Source: Prevotella sp. UBA4268 (GTDB lineage: Bacteria > Bacteroidota > Bacteroidia > Bacteroidales > Bacteroidaceae). Taken from it: a stretch of 64,000 bases of DNA. Below the pieces are notes generated by a model that searched no databases, had not been told where the DNA came from, and saw only the letters and a program-made list of their open reading frames with translations. Below are positions 17,411 to 27,872 of this stretch, piece after piece. The position numbers were made by a program, and so were the translations under genes. The number at the start of each line of letters is the position of its first letter. Within the stretch, counting starts at the first letter, position 1. The stretch lies in the NCBI GenBank assembly GCA_002395135.1, contig DGWC01000107.1, positions 1-64,000 of the forward strand. Reading direction: 5' to 3'.

Positions 17411-17540
17411 TTCAACCCTCTTTTGGATCCGAAAAACCACATCGGAACAACTCCCCCAATCACTTATTCCACTACACCACCCCATTAAATCTTCAATGAA
17501 AGATTGTCGAAGAAGTCTTTCAAATAAAACTACGAATAAG

Positions 17541-17572
17541 TTTCCTTATTAAAAGAATAATGTGTAATTTTG
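17541..17572 (+). promoter_or_regulatory. Bacteroidota-type promoter of the WG-repeat lipoprotein
   Basis: TTTC at 17541-17544 and TAATTTTG at 17565-17572 are separated by 20 bases, close to the TTTG-N19/20-TAnnTTTG consensus. The start codon at 17607 is 34 bases downstream. Confidence 0.6.
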
Positions 17573-17606
17573 CAAATGTATTAGATAACGACAATTTATT
17601 CGAAAT

Positions 17607-18752
17607 ATGAACAAAGCAATAATCCTCATATTTGCGGCCTTGTTGACGATTAGTTGTGTTTGTCGTCAGGAAACAGCAAGCGAAGAAAAGGGAGATAAAG
17701 TTAATTCCTTTTATATCACCAACGACACGCTGACGCTTGAACCCGTGAATGGTGACTGCATGACACCATATCCTTTTGGATTCCAAAAGTCCCTTGCTGA
17801 TTACCGGAAAGATTTTTCTTTCCTTAAAGAGAATAAGACCTCTGATTATCAATGCGTTCATAACTACTATACATTTAGCAGTCAAGATAATCAGATCATC
17901 CTTCAGGAATTAATAGAAGATGATCCGATCCATACAGTCATTTATGCCAATATTACAGATCCTCGGATTGTCTTGAAGTCGGGAATTCATGTGGGTGAGA
18001 CCAAAGACAGTGTTCTGAGCAAACTGCACATGAAGAAAGAATTCCCCAATTTCCGCGTGTTGATTACAGGCCTTTATCCAACTGAGGGCAAGACATACTT
18101 TTATTTCGACAAAGATACGCTGAACCGTATCAAGATATTGTCTGAAGAAAGTGCTATTCAGAACCCTGAACCCTGCGGCTTTATAGAGGCAGGCAGGTGC
18201 CGAGGATGGAAAGGCAAGAAACTGTTTGCCGCTAAAGGAGCAGAATTTCTCAAACCTATATGTTATCTGAACGAACAGGGCGATACCATTGTACCCTACG
18301 GCAAATATGAATATTGCGGATTTGACTCGATAGCCCCTATTGGCATTGTGGCGGAACCTCATTATGGAATCGTTATGATTAATAACAAAGGCGAGAAGAT
18401 ATTCAAGGTGATGACGATAGACAATTTCCAGGCAGATGACGTCCATGAAGGACTCTACCGAATCTTAGACGATGAGGGAAAGATTGGCTATGCCGATACC
18501 TTGGGCAATGTAGTCATAAAGCCTCAATTCCAGTGTGCATTGCCGTTTGAGGGTGGTAGTGCACGCGTGGCCTATCATGGCAAGAAGAACGATATGGATG
18601 AGCATGGCGAATGGGAAAGCGACGAGTGGTTCTATATCGACAAGAATGGCCAGCGGTTGGATATCCCGCAAAACAAGCAGAAATGTCTGAATGGTATTGA
18701 GTATTTGTTAGTTTCACCTTTCCTTTTTATAAAGCACTTGCTATTCCCGTAA
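17607..18752 (+). CDS. WG-repeat-containing putative lipoprotein
   Basis: A 381-residue protein with an N-terminal hydrophobic signal followed by Cys residues (LTISCVC, about 14-19), suggesting a lipoprotein, though the lipobox is not canonical. Residues 230-330 contain WG-type repeats: GIVMINNKGEKIFK, GLYRILDDEGKIGYADTLGNVVIKPQFQCALPF, and EWFYIDKNGQ. Such repeats form beta-hairpin arrays of unknown function in Bacteroidota envelope proteins. The first 200 residues match no family I recognise. It stands alone between the dispersed repeat and the Rnf operon, which is transcribed towards it. The C-terminus LLVSPFLFIKHLLFP is unusually hydrophobic and may be a frame-shifted tail. Confidence 0.7.
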   Translation: MNKAIILIFAALLTISCVCRQETASEEKGDKVNSFYITNDTLTLEPVNGDCMTPYPFGFQKSLADYRKDFSFLKENKTSDYQCVHNYYTFSSQDNQIILQELIEDDPIHTVIYANITDPRIVLKSGIHVGETKDSVLSKLHMKKEFPNFRVLITGLYPTEGKTYFYFDKDTLNRIKILSEESAIQNPEPCGFIEAGRCRGWKGKKLFAAKGAEFLKPICYLNEQGDTIVPYGKYEYCGFDSIAPIGIVAEPHYGIVMINNKGEKIFKVMTIDNFQADDVHEGLYRILDDEGKIGYADTLGNVVIKPQFQCALPFEGGSARVAYHGKKNDMDEHGEWESDEWFYIDKNGQRLDIPQNKQKCLNGIEYLLVSPFLFIKHLLFP

Positions 18753-19095
18753 TGAACAGGTGACGGTGAAGTCTAACTTTTAGGGTTCACTTCAACCCGT
18801 TCACATGGCAAGCGATATCGAATTCACGTTAATTAAACGTGAGTTGGGTGAATTTAGTATTGCGTTGTGATACCTGTTCTGTCAAAATTCAGTTTTTATG
18901 ATTTAGTGTTTTCAAACCCGATTTCACCCATTTATTGTGTTTCTATTATGTCTTAATCAAAATCAAGACCTATGCCTTGGAACTTCAAAGCACAGGTCTT
19001 GATGATTAGATGTTATAGTATTGCTAATAAAAACCTTAACCCCAAGACCATAGAAGATGAGTTCTCGCTGTGCGCTTGGGATATTAAAGGTAGGG
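18753..19095. other. Intergenic stretch with two inverted repeats
   Basis: No convincing gene is present. CACGTT-AATTA-AACGTG at 18825-18841 is a small palindrome, and its right half continues as AACGTGAGTT, identical to the terminal bases of the IS982 element at 259. ATCAAGACCT (18962-18971) pairs with AGGTCTTGAT (18994-19003), a hairpin between the convergent lipoprotein and Rnf genes that may end transcripts from either side. Confidence 0.5.
18962..19003. terminator. Hairpin between convergent operons
   Basis: A 10 bp perfect stem ATCAAGACCT/AGGTCTTGAT with a 22 nt loop. It lacks a long T run on either strand. Its position between convergent genes suggests a terminator or mRNA 3' boundary. 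Confidence 0.4.
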
Positions 19096-19698
19096 TTAGT
19101 CGATGCCGAAGAGAACCTTCAAGCCTCCGTCAACACCGGAGAATCCCATGAATGCGAGACTCAGCAGACCTGCTGTGATCAGCACGATGGCCGTACCCTG
19201 CATGCCTTTGGGAATCTTCACCAGCGTCATCTGCTCACGAATGCCGGCAAATACAGTGAGTGCCAGTCCGAAACCGATGGCTGTTGAGAATGCATAAACG
19301 ATGCTCGACAGCAAAGAGAAATCCTTTTGGATGACCAAGATGGCCACACCCAGCACGGCGCAGTTGGTGGTAATCAAGGGCAGGAAGATGCCAAGCGCCT
19401 GATACAAAGCCGGTGAAACCTTTTTGAGAACAATCTCCACCATCTGCACCAGCGACGCGATCACGAGGATGAACACGATGGTTTGCAGATATTGAAGGCC
19501 GAACACATTCAACACATAATACTGTATCAGATAGGTTACGATGGTAGCCAGAGTCATCACAAATGCAACAGCGGCAGACATTCCCAGCGAAGTGCTGATC
19601 TTCTGCGACACACCAAGGAATGGGCAGATACCGAGGAACTGCGACAAGATGATGTTGTTGACGAATATTGCTGATATAAAGATTAATACGTATTCCAT
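19096..19698 (-). CDS. rnfA: Rnf complex subunit A
   Basis: A 200-residue inner-membrane protein with six predicted helices. It opens with the family sequence MEYVLIFISAIFVNNIILSQFLGICPFLG and later has LPLITTNCAVLGVAI, the conserved region around a half-helix that in Rnf/Nqr pumps lines the central Fe-S site (a Cys is present in each: GICPF and TNCAVLG). RnfA and RnfE are homologous and form an inverted pair around that cluster. It is the last gene of the rseC-rnfBCDGEA operon, 47 bp after rnfE. Confidence 0.95.
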   Translation of the reverse strand: MEYVLIFISAIFVNNIILSQFLGICPFLGVSQKISTSLGMSAAVAFVMTLATIVTYLIQYYVLNVFGLQYLQTIVFILVIASLVQMVEIVLKKVSPALYQALGIFLPLITTNCAVLGVAILVIQKDFSLLSSIVYAFSTAIGFGLALTVFAGIREQMTLVKIPKGMQGTAIVLITAGLLSLAFMGFSGVDGGLKVLFGID

Positions 19699-19745
19699 AA
19701 TAATTCAATGTTTGATGGTTATAATGTTAACGTGATCATGTTTTA

Positions 19746-20327
19746 TCAGTTTCTGATCTTATTGATGACTGCAACGAGGAAACCCAGTGTGATGAATGCT
19801 CCCGGAGGCAGCACAAACATCAGCATGTTATATGTCTCTGGCAGCAAGGTGATGCCGAAGACAGATCCGCCACCCAGCAACTCGCGACAAATGCCAAGCA
19901 AAGTAAGGCCGAGAGTGAATCCAAGGCCGATTCCAATACCGTCCATCAGACTGGCCAAGGCCCCGTTCTTGGCGGCAAAAGCCTCTGCGCGGCCGAGAAT
20001 GATACAGTTAACCACGATAAGAGGGATGAACAGGCCGAGCGATGCATACACATCGGGCACGTAAGCCTGCATCACCATCTGGAGCAAAGTAACAAACGAT
20101 GCGATCACCACGATGAAGACAGGGATTCTCACCTTGTCGGGCGTGAGGTTTTTAATCAGGGAAATCACCACGTTTGAGCATATAAGCACAAACATAGTGG
20201 CAAGTCCCATGGCCAAACCGTTGTTTGCACTTGTTGTAGTGGCCAGTGTAGGACACATACCGAGCATCAGTACGAAGGTTGGATTCTCCTTGACGATGCC
20301 ATTCTTAATAATATTCAGATAGTTCAT
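19746..20327 (-). CDS. rnfE: Rnf complex subunit E
   Basis: A 193-residue six-helix membrane subunit, paralogous to RnfA/NqrD. The family features are FVLMLGMCPTLATTTSANNGLAMG (residues 18-41) and GLFIPLIVVNCIILGRAEAFA (about 97-117), again with one Cys in each half. With RnfA it passes electrons across the membrane between ferredoxin-side and NADH-side cofactors. Its start overlaps the end of rnfG by 4 bp, indicating coupled translation. Confidence 0.95.
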   Translation of the reverse strand: MNYLNIIKNGIVKENPTFVLMLGMCPTLATTTSANNGLAMGLATMFVLICSNVVISLIKNLTPDKVRIPVFIVVIASFVTLLQMVMQAYVPDVYASLGLFIPLIVVNCIILGRAEAFAAKNGALASLMDGIGIGLGFTLGLTLLGICRELLGGGSVFGITLLPETYNMLMFVLPPGAFITLGFLVAVINKIRN

Positions 20328-20953
20328 TCTTTACTTCCTCCCTTTTTTGTGGCACCGGTTTCACCATCCACGGGTGTAGCCTTGAACGCCTTATATGCAT
20401 TGTTTACTGCTAACAGGAAAGCCCTGCTGGTAATCGTTGACGCGGTAATGGCATCAACCTGACCACCATCTTTTGACACAACCAATTCCTCTGCGGGATT
20501 CTTTCCTATAATATCGCCTTTGGCTCCTTTCTGGAACCATTTGTCAGCCTTGGCTCCCAAACCCGGAGTCTCTGCATGTTCAAGAAGTGTATATCCCAGG
20601 ATATTGCCCTGAGCATCGAAGCCAACGAGGATTTTCAGGTCGCCACCGAAACCGCTTGTGGTGCTTTCCACGGCAGCCCCGAGGTCGTTTTTCTGAGCGT
20701 CCTGCGTCTGGTAGATAATATAAGTCATTTCTTTTCCTTTGGAATCATTTTGCTTCACCGTGTCGGTTTTGGCAACGTTGAGTTCACCTCCACCCATCAC
20801 AGCCTTGATACCATCGGCAAGTGTCTTCTCTTTCTGAAGTGCTATCGGTCCCTCAGTCACATGGTTCACATAAGCAAGAATGCATCCAGTGATGACGGCC
20901 ACGCCTGTGAGCACCAGCACCATATTAGTTACAGATGATTTAAGTTTTTCCAT
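20324..20953 (-). CDS. rnfG: Rnf complex subunit G, covalent FMN
   Basis: A 209-residue protein with one N-terminal membrane helix (about 10-30) and a periplasmic FMN-binding domain. The flavin attachment site is visible in VDAITASTITSRA near residue 170; the Thr in the TAST-I-T segment carries FMN through a phosphoester bond in this family. It has GFGGDLKILVGFD before it, typical of RnfG/NqrC. It lies 12 bp after rnfD and overlaps rnfE by 4 bp. Confidence 0.95.
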   Translation of the reverse strand: MEKLKSSVTNMVLVLTGVAVITGCILAYVNHVTEGPIALQKEKTLADGIKAVMGGGELNVAKTDTVKQNDSKGKEMTYIIYQTQDAQKNDLGAAVESTTSGFGGDLKILVGFDAQGNILGYTLLEHAETPGLGAKADKWFQKGAKGDIIGKNPAEELVVSKDGGQVDAITASTITSRAFLLAVNNAYKAFKATPVDGETGATKKGGSKE

Positions 20954-20965
20954 ATTTCTGTCCTC

Positions 20966-21967
20966 CTATTTCTTTGCCGGAACCTCGCCGAAGCGCTTTG
21001 GCTTGATGTAAGTATTGATAATTGGAGTGAACGCATTCATGATCAGAATGGCAAACGACATACCTTCGGGATAAGAACCCCAGTTACGGATGACCACGGT
21101 GAGCACTCCGATGGCAACACCATAGATGAGTTGTCCCTTGCCGGTCATAGGTGAGGTGACGTAATCGGTAGCCATAAAGATGGCACCGAGCATCAGACCA
21201 CCCGTGAGAATCTCTGCGAACGGATCAGCATAGACAGGATTAGCCAGATGGAGAAGTCCGCTGAGCACGAATACGGTGGCGATGATGCTCACTGGTATGT
21301 GCCATGTGATGATCTTCTTCCAGAGCATATAAACGAGACCGAGCAACAATGCCAGTGCGCAAACCTCACCGATGGTGCCAAGACCACCTGTGGGATTAGA
21401 GCCCAGAAGCAGGTGTGTTGCCGATGGTAACTGGTCGAGCAGCGATGCGTCGCCCGACTTAATGGCTTGCTTCATGATGGCAAGCGGCGTGGCTCCTGTC
21501 TCTGCATCGAGATAACTGGTGAGTTGTCCGGCCACCGGCCAGGACGTCATCTGTGCAGGGAAACTGATCAGAAGGAATGCGCGACCCAGCAATGCCGGGT
21601 TGAAAATGTTATTTCCTAATCCGCCAAACGACATCTTGCCGACACCGATGGCGAAGAGTGCGCCTACGATGATGATCCATATTGGAAGATTCGACGGGAG
21701 GTTGAATCCCAGAAGCAGACCAGTGAGAATGGCACTGCCGTCACATATAGAGAGGTTTTCTCTCTTCATAATAAATTTTGCAATTGCCCACTCGAAGAAT
21801 ACACAGGCAATTACACTCGTGGCAAGCACAATGGCAGAGCCAAGTCCAAAATAGAACAACGATACCAGCAGTGCGGGTATGAGTGCGATGATCACACCAT
21901 ACATATTCTTCTCCACACTATCCGTACCATGTGCATGCGGTGATAATGATACGATTAATTTTCCCAT
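20966..21967 (-). CDS. rnfD: Rnf complex subunit D, covalent FMN
   Basis: A 333-residue integral membrane subunit. Landmarks are LSPHAHGTDSVEKNMYGV (residues 7-24), GNNIFNPALLGRAFLLISFP (about 118-137), and the FMN attachment segment DAETGATPLAIM (about 153-164), in which the Thr is the ligand. It is thought to form the ion channel with the neighbouring subunits. It is 38 bp downstream of rnfC. Confidence 0.95.
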   Translation of the reverse strand: MGKLIVSLSPHAHGTDSVEKNMYGVIIALIPALLVSLFYFGLGSAIVLATSVIACVFFEWAIAKFIMKRENLSICDGSAILTGLLLGFNLPSNLPIWIIIVGALFAIGVGKMSFGGLGNNIFNPALLGRAFLLISFPAQMTSWPVAGQLTSYLDAETGATPLAIMKQAIKSGDASLLDQLPSATHLLLGSNPTGGLGTIGEVCALALLLGLVYMLWKKIITWHIPVSIIATVFVLSGLLHLANPVYADPFAEILTGGLMLGAIFMATDYVTSPMTGKGQLIYGVAIGVLTVVIRNWGSYPEGMSFAILIMNAFTPIINTYIKPKRFGEVPAKK

Positions 21968-22005
21968 TATATCTTAATTTGAGAATGAACGATTAAAGAT
22001 TATAG

Positions 22006-23373
22006 TTACTTTTTGGCATTGCGAGCACGGATGATTCCCATCACGGTTGACTTACCTAAGCGGATGTTGTCGAGCAACGGACGATGGGCAGGACAGGTAA
22101 ACTGACACGAACCACACTCTATACAGGATGTGATATCTTCTGCTTCCACCCTCTCCCAGTTCTTTAAACTGGAACAGGTTGCCAGGAGATAAGGCTCAAG
22201 ACCCATCGGACAAGCGCTCACACACTTGGCACAACGGATACAAGGTTGCGCCTGCTTGCGCTTGGCATCATCGTCGGTGAGGATGGTCACGCTGTTGGTT
22301 CCTTTGCAGACAGGTACATCCACAGATGTCAATGCCTTACCCATCATCGGTCCGCCAGCAAGAAGTTTATTTTCGCCTTCTGGCAAACCGCCGCAGACAT
22401 CTATCAAATCTCTCATCGGAGTACCCATTCTCACCAAGAAGTTTCCTGGTTTTGACAGTTGTTTTCCTGTCACTGTGGTATAGCGTTCAAACAATGGCTT
22501 GTTCTTCATAACTGCCTCATACACAGCAAAAGCAGTACCAACGTTCTGAACAATTGCTCCAACGTTAACGGGAATAGCAGGAGGAGCAGGCACCTGACGG
22601 TTGATGACGGCATCAACCAACTGCTTTTCACCGCCCTGCGGATACTTCTTTGCCAAGGGAACAACCTCTACTTGGAATTTGGATGAACCGAATTTCTCGC
22701 GGCATTTATTATCCAGCAGTTCTATGGCCTTTGGTTTGTTGTCCTCAATACCTATATATCCCTTATCAACCTTGGCTGCCGTCATGAGCAATTCCAAACC
22801 AACCAGAATCTCGTCGGGATGTTCCATCATCAGGCGATAGTCTGCCGTGATGTACGGTTCACACTCAACAGCGTTGATAATCACACATTCTGCCTTTGCT
22901 GTTGGCGGAGGACAGAGTTTAATGAATGTCGGGAAGCCGGCACCGCCCATACCCGTTACACCAGCCTTCTTTACTCTTTCAACGATTTCTTCGGGTGTAA
23001 GTTCGGGGTGAGCGCTCAGTTCTTCCAGTTTTTCGGAACGGTCGATGCTCTCTTCCCATTCGTCTCCTTCCACATTAATTATAATAACAGGCTTGCGATA
23101 GCCGGTAGCATCAATAGCAGTGTCTATCTTGAACACCGTTCCCGACACAGAAGAATAGATGGGAGCAGATACGAAACCGCCTGCTTCTGCCAGCAGCGTA
23201 CCAACCTTCACTTTATCTCCCTTGGCAACAACAGGCTTTGCCGGCGCACCGATATGCTGTGACAAAGGGAATATGGCCTGCTTTGGCAACGCTGCAACTT
23301 TTGTAGCCTCGTTGTGGGTGATTTTGTTCTCCTCAGGATGAACACCACCGATTCGGAATGTTTTTAATTTCAT
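22006..23373 (-). CDS. rnfC: Rnf complex subunit C, NADH-linked Fe-S protein
   Basis: A 455-residue peripheral subunit that reacts with NAD(H). It has an N-terminal barrel-like domain (HIGAPAKPVVAKGDKV), a nucleotide/flavin domain with GVTGMGGAGFPTFIKL (about 139-154) and NAVECEPYITADYRL, and two C-terminal [4Fe-4S] motifs, CIRCAKCVSACP (about 376-387) and CIECGSCQFTCP (about 415-426). It overlaps the end of rnfB by 4 bp. Confidence 0.95.
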   Translation of the reverse strand: MKLKTFRIGGVHPEENKITHNEATKVAALPKQAIFPLSQHIGAPAKPVVAKGDKVKVGTLLAEAGGFVSAPIYSSVSGTVFKIDTAIDATGYRKPVIIINVEGDEWEESIDRSEKLEELSAHPELTPEEIVERVKKAGVTGMGGAGFPTFIKLCPPPTAKAECVIINAVECEPYITADYRLMMEHPDEILVGLELLMTAAKVDKGYIGIEDNKPKAIELLDNKCREKFGSSKFQVEVVPLAKKYPQGGEKQLVDAVINRQVPAPPAIPVNVGAIVQNVGTAFAVYEAVMKNKPLFERYTTVTGKQLSKPGNFLVRMGTPMRDLIDVCGGLPEGENKLLAGGPMMGKALTSVDVPVCKGTNSVTILTDDDAKRKQAQPCIRCAKCVSACPMGLEPYLLATCSSLKNWERVEAEDITSCIECGSCQFTCPAHRPLLDNIRLGKSTVMGIIRARNAKK

Positions 23374-24290
23374 ACGGTTTCCTCCTTTCTTTCTTCAGTC
23401 TTCTGTGCTTTTACGGTTTCTTCTGCCTTTGGCGCATCTGCCGGGGCTGCGGGCTTCGGTTTCGGAGCCGGGAAATTCACAGCATGGATAGCCTTTGTGG
23501 GGCATGCTTCAACACACTTCTTGCACAGGCGGCACTTGTTAAAGTCGATATAACTCAGATTGCCTTCGATGGTAATGGCTTCGAACTTACATTCTTTCTC
23601 GCATTTTCCACAGCCAATACATGCAGCCTTGCATGCCTTCATCGCAGCAGCACCTTTGTCCTTGTTAACGCAACTTACAAATACCCTGCGATTCTTCGGT
23701 CCCTTCTTACGAAGTTCAATGATGTGACGAGGACAAGCCTTTACACATGCACCGCATGAAGTACATTTTTCGTCGTCCACTTCGGGCAAGCCCGTCTCAG
23801 GATTCATGTGAATGGCATCAAACTGGCATGCAGCCACACAGTCGCCACAGCCCAGACAGCCGTATCCACATGCTGTTTCTCCTGCTCCGCAAGCATTGAC
23901 GGCGCTGCAAGTGAGCAATCCGTCGTATGCTGCTATACGAGGACGGTTTTCACAACTACCATTGCATCTTACAACAGCAACCATCGGCTCACTGTTGGCA
24001 ATAGCGATACCCAGCAAATCTGCCACTTGCCCCATGACATCTGCTCCGCCAACGGGACAGTTTAACCCCTCTAATGAACCTTTGTCGGCAGCCTTTACCA
24101 AAGCATCAGCCATGCCGGAGCAACCTGGGAAGCCGCATCCGCCACAGTTGGCACCAGGAAGGGCAGCAGTGACCTGACCGATTCTGGGGTCTTCTTGAAC
24201 AGCAAATTTCTTGGAACAGAAGTATAGTATCAATGCAGCGATGAGCGCGATACATCCAAGAACAATTACTGCGGTTAAAATAAAACTCAT
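23370..24290 (-). CDS. rnfB: Rnf complex subunit B, ferredoxin-interacting
   Basis: A 306-residue subunit accepting electrons from reduced ferredoxin. It has an N-terminal membrane helix (residues 5-25), a four-Cys Fe-S domain CGGCGFPGCSGM...LNCPVGG (about 52-84), and then several ferredoxin motifs: CGYGCLGCGDCVAAC, CTSCGACVKACP, CIGCGKCEKEC and CRLCKKCVEACP. The tail from about 275 is an Ala/Pro/Lys/Glu-rich linker. It is the first core gene of the operon, 22 bp after rseC. Confidence 0.95.
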   Translation of the reverse strand: MSFILTAVIVLGCIALIAALILYFCSKKFAVQEDPRIGQVTAALPGANCGGCGFPGCSGMADALVKAADKGSLEGLNCPVGGADVMGQVADLLGIAIANSEPMVAVVRCNGSCENRPRIAAYDGLLTCSAVNACGAGETACGYGCLGCGDCVAACQFDAIHMNPETGLPEVDDEKCTSCGACVKACPRHIIELRKKGPKNRRVFVSCVNKDKGAAAMKACKAACIGCGKCEKECKFEAITIEGNLSYIDFNKCRLCKKCVEACPTKAIHAVNFPAPKPKPAAPADAPKAEETVKAQKTEERKEETV

Positions 24291-24312
24291 AATTTTGTAT
24301 TTGTTTTAATAA

Positions 24313-24735
24313 TTAATAATGATCTTCTATTGAAAAAGAGAACTTCCGGCTGAGCCTGTCTCGCATCATGAACAATACTATATAATAGGGAATCAGCCAA
24401 AGAATGCCCGTCAGCGCCATGATTGGCTCATCAGAAGTGAACCTGCTTACCAGAAACACCATACCCACCATGATGACGAAAGGGATGACAAAAGCGAGCA
24501 AAACCGCATTGGCTCCGGTTTTTGAAGAGGCAACGACAGTGACATGATCACCCTTGGAATACTTGTCAATGTTTTCCACGCCATAGATGTCAATTAGTTT
24601 TTCTTTTCCTTCTGAAGAATGACAATGGCCCGCCACTTTACATGACGCACAAGCAGATGTCTGAAGAACTCTTACCTTCAGACAATTGCCTTCAACATGA
24701 TCTACTATACCGTCGTGCTTAATCAGGTTATTCAT
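24313..24735 (-). CDS. rseC: RseC/MucC-family protein heading the Rnf operon
   Basis: A 140-residue protein starting MNNLIKHDGIVDHVEG. An N-terminal domain holds a Cys cluster (SACASCKVAGHC, about 22-33), and two membrane helices follow (about 75-95 and 103-120). RseC proteins are linked to SoxR reduction and Rnf in other bacteria, and this gene commonly leads Bacteroidota rnf operons. A role in Rnf assembly or redox tuning is an inference. The frame is open 11 codons further upstream; ATG 24735 fits the family start. Confidence 0.88.
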   Translation of the reverse strand: MNNLIKHDGIVDHVEGNCLKVRVLQTSACASCKVAGHCHSSEGKEKLIDIYGVENIDKYSKGDHVTVVASSKTGANAVLLAFVIPFVIMVGMVFLVSRFTSDEPIMALTGILWLIPYYIVLFMMRDRLSRKFSFSIEDHY

Positions 24736-24832
24736 TCGAAACAGGTTAATAAAACCAGCATTATGCACCTGGTGATGGCCTCACCGGCACATAAATCTAC
24801 TGTGTGATTTTGCAATCTCCACTTTGCAATTG

Positions 24833-24863
24833 CAAAGATACAATTATATTTTGTATCTGCAAA
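24833..24863 (-). promoter_or_regulatory. Promoter of the Rnf operon
   Basis: On the minus strand TTTG (24863-24860) and TATCTTTG (24840-24833) are exactly 19 bases apart, a full match to the Bacteroidota primary-sigma consensus. It predicts a transcript start near 24825 and a leader of about 90 nt before rseC. Confidence 0.8.
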
Positions 24864-24942
24864 TAAAATCGAAAATAAATACTGAATAGTTAACGTTTGT
24901 TGTACCTTATCGGCGCCAAATCAAATAAAATCTTCAATTTAT

Positions 24943-24973
24943 TTTGTAGTTTTCATTATTTAATGTAACTTTG
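24943..24973 (+). promoter_or_regulatory. Promoter of the 148-residue unknown gene
   Basis: TTTG (24943-24946), 19 bases, TAACTTTG (24966-24973): a full consensus match. The start codon at 24997 is 23 bases further on. Confidence 0.8.
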
Positions 24974-24996
24974 TCTCGTCAAAACAGAAAATAAAA

Positions 24997-25443
24997 ATGA
25001 AAGCATCCGATCAGACCATTCAACAAATTGAGCGATTCATCCGTAAAATCGCGCAAAAACTTCCCATGAACGAAGAAACCACCTTGTTCACAGACATACA
25101 TGTGCATGTATCGCAAGACAGTGGCGAAATGATGGCATTCGATGATGATGAACAGGAGATTACTCGTTGTGTGGTGGAGCAATGGATTGACAACAAGGAT
25201 GAGAATTTCTATAGTTCGGTTGCTGCCTTGTTAAGAAAAGAGTGTCACCGACTGCATGATATGATTGACAACCTTGGCATTACGAAGCCCTATAGTTTCG
25301 TGCTTGAAAACGATGATAGCGAAAATGTGGCAGAACTATATCTCGCTGACGACGAGACCATTATCATCGGAGGTGACTTGATGGAAGGGTTAGACAAAGA
25401 CCTTGACGACTTTTTCGTTCATCTGATGGACGAAAAGGAATAG
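24997..25443 (+). CDS. Conserved-looking acidic protein of unknown function
   Basis: A 148-residue soluble protein with no signal or membrane segment and a clear excess of Asp and Glu. Features are an N-terminal helix (DQTIQQIERFIRKIAQKLP), a beta segment LFTDIHVHVSQDSGEMMAFDDDEQEI, then a helical region RKECHRLHDMIDNLGI, and a C-terminal DLMEGLDKDLDDFFVHLM. I do not recognise the family. It has its own promoter, divergent from the Rnf operon, and lies 135 bp before the ABC-F gene, with which it may be co-transcribed. Confidence 0.75.
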   Translation: MKASDQTIQQIERFIRKIAQKLPMNEETTLFTDIHVHVSQDSGEMMAFDDDEQEITRCVVEQWIDNKDENFYSSVAALLRKECHRLHDMIDNLGITKPYSFVLENDDSENVAELYLADDETIIIGGDLMEGLDKDLDDFFVHLMDEKE

Positions 25444-27192
<1,749 letters not shown>

Positions 27193-27248
27193 AACATTGG
27201 CATGATATTTGCTGTAGGTTTATTTGAGTATTAAAAAACAACCATGTT

Positions 27249-27845
27249 ATGAACGAAGAAAAGAAAATAAACATCGAGGATGACAACAATGTAGAACTCG
27301 AGAACGAACAAAATGTGACAGAAGAAACACAAGATGCTGCCACTCAAGAAAATGCCGAATCAACGGAAGATAGCGAAAACAAGGATTCTCAGGAAGAAAT
27401 GTCTCCGCTCGAAAAGGCTGAAGAAGAAATCAAATCACTGACAGATAAATATTTAAGGGCTGTAGCAGAATTTGAAAACTACAGGAAACGGACACTCAAA
27501 GAAAAGGCAGAACTCATTCTCAACGGATCAGAGAAGACCATTACTGCCATTCTGCCTGTACTTGACGACTTCGAACGTGCCATTGCCGACAATACAGAAG
27601 ATGCCAAAGCCATCAAAGAGGGTATGGAACTGATTTTCCATAAATTCGTGAAAATACTTGAAGGACTGGGCGTTAAGAAGATTGAAACCGAAGAGAAGGA
27701 TTTCGATGTAGACTTCCATGAGGCTATTGCAATGGTTCCCGGCATGGGTGATGACAAGAAAGGAAAGGTGATTGACTGTGTTCAAACAGGCTATACCCTC
27801 AATGACAAAGTGATTCGACATGCCAAAGTTGCAGTCGGACAATAA
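27249..27845 (+). CDS. grpE: GrpE nucleotide exchange factor
   Basis: A 198-residue co-chaperone that releases ADP from DnaK. The first ~55 residues are highly acidic and Gln/Glu-rich, then a long coiled coil (about 55-115) carries FENYRKRTLKEKAELILNG, followed by VLDDFERAI and the C-terminal beta domain with FDVDFHEAIAMVPG and GYTLNDKVIRHAKVAVGQ. It is 27 bp upstream of dnaJ, forming a heat-shock pair. dnaK is not in the window. Confidence 0.95.
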   Translation: MNEEKKINIEDDNNVELENEQNVTEETQDAATQENAESTEDSENKDSQEEMSPLEKAEEEIKSLTDKYLRAVAEFENYRKRTLKEKAELILNGSEKTITAILPVLDDFERAIADNTEDAKAIKEGMELIFHKFVKILEGLGVKKIETEEKDFDVDFHEAIAMVPGMGDDKKGKVIDCVQTGYTLNDKVIRHAKVAVGQ

Positions 27846-27872
27846 ATCATATTATTCAACTATCAAGAAAAG

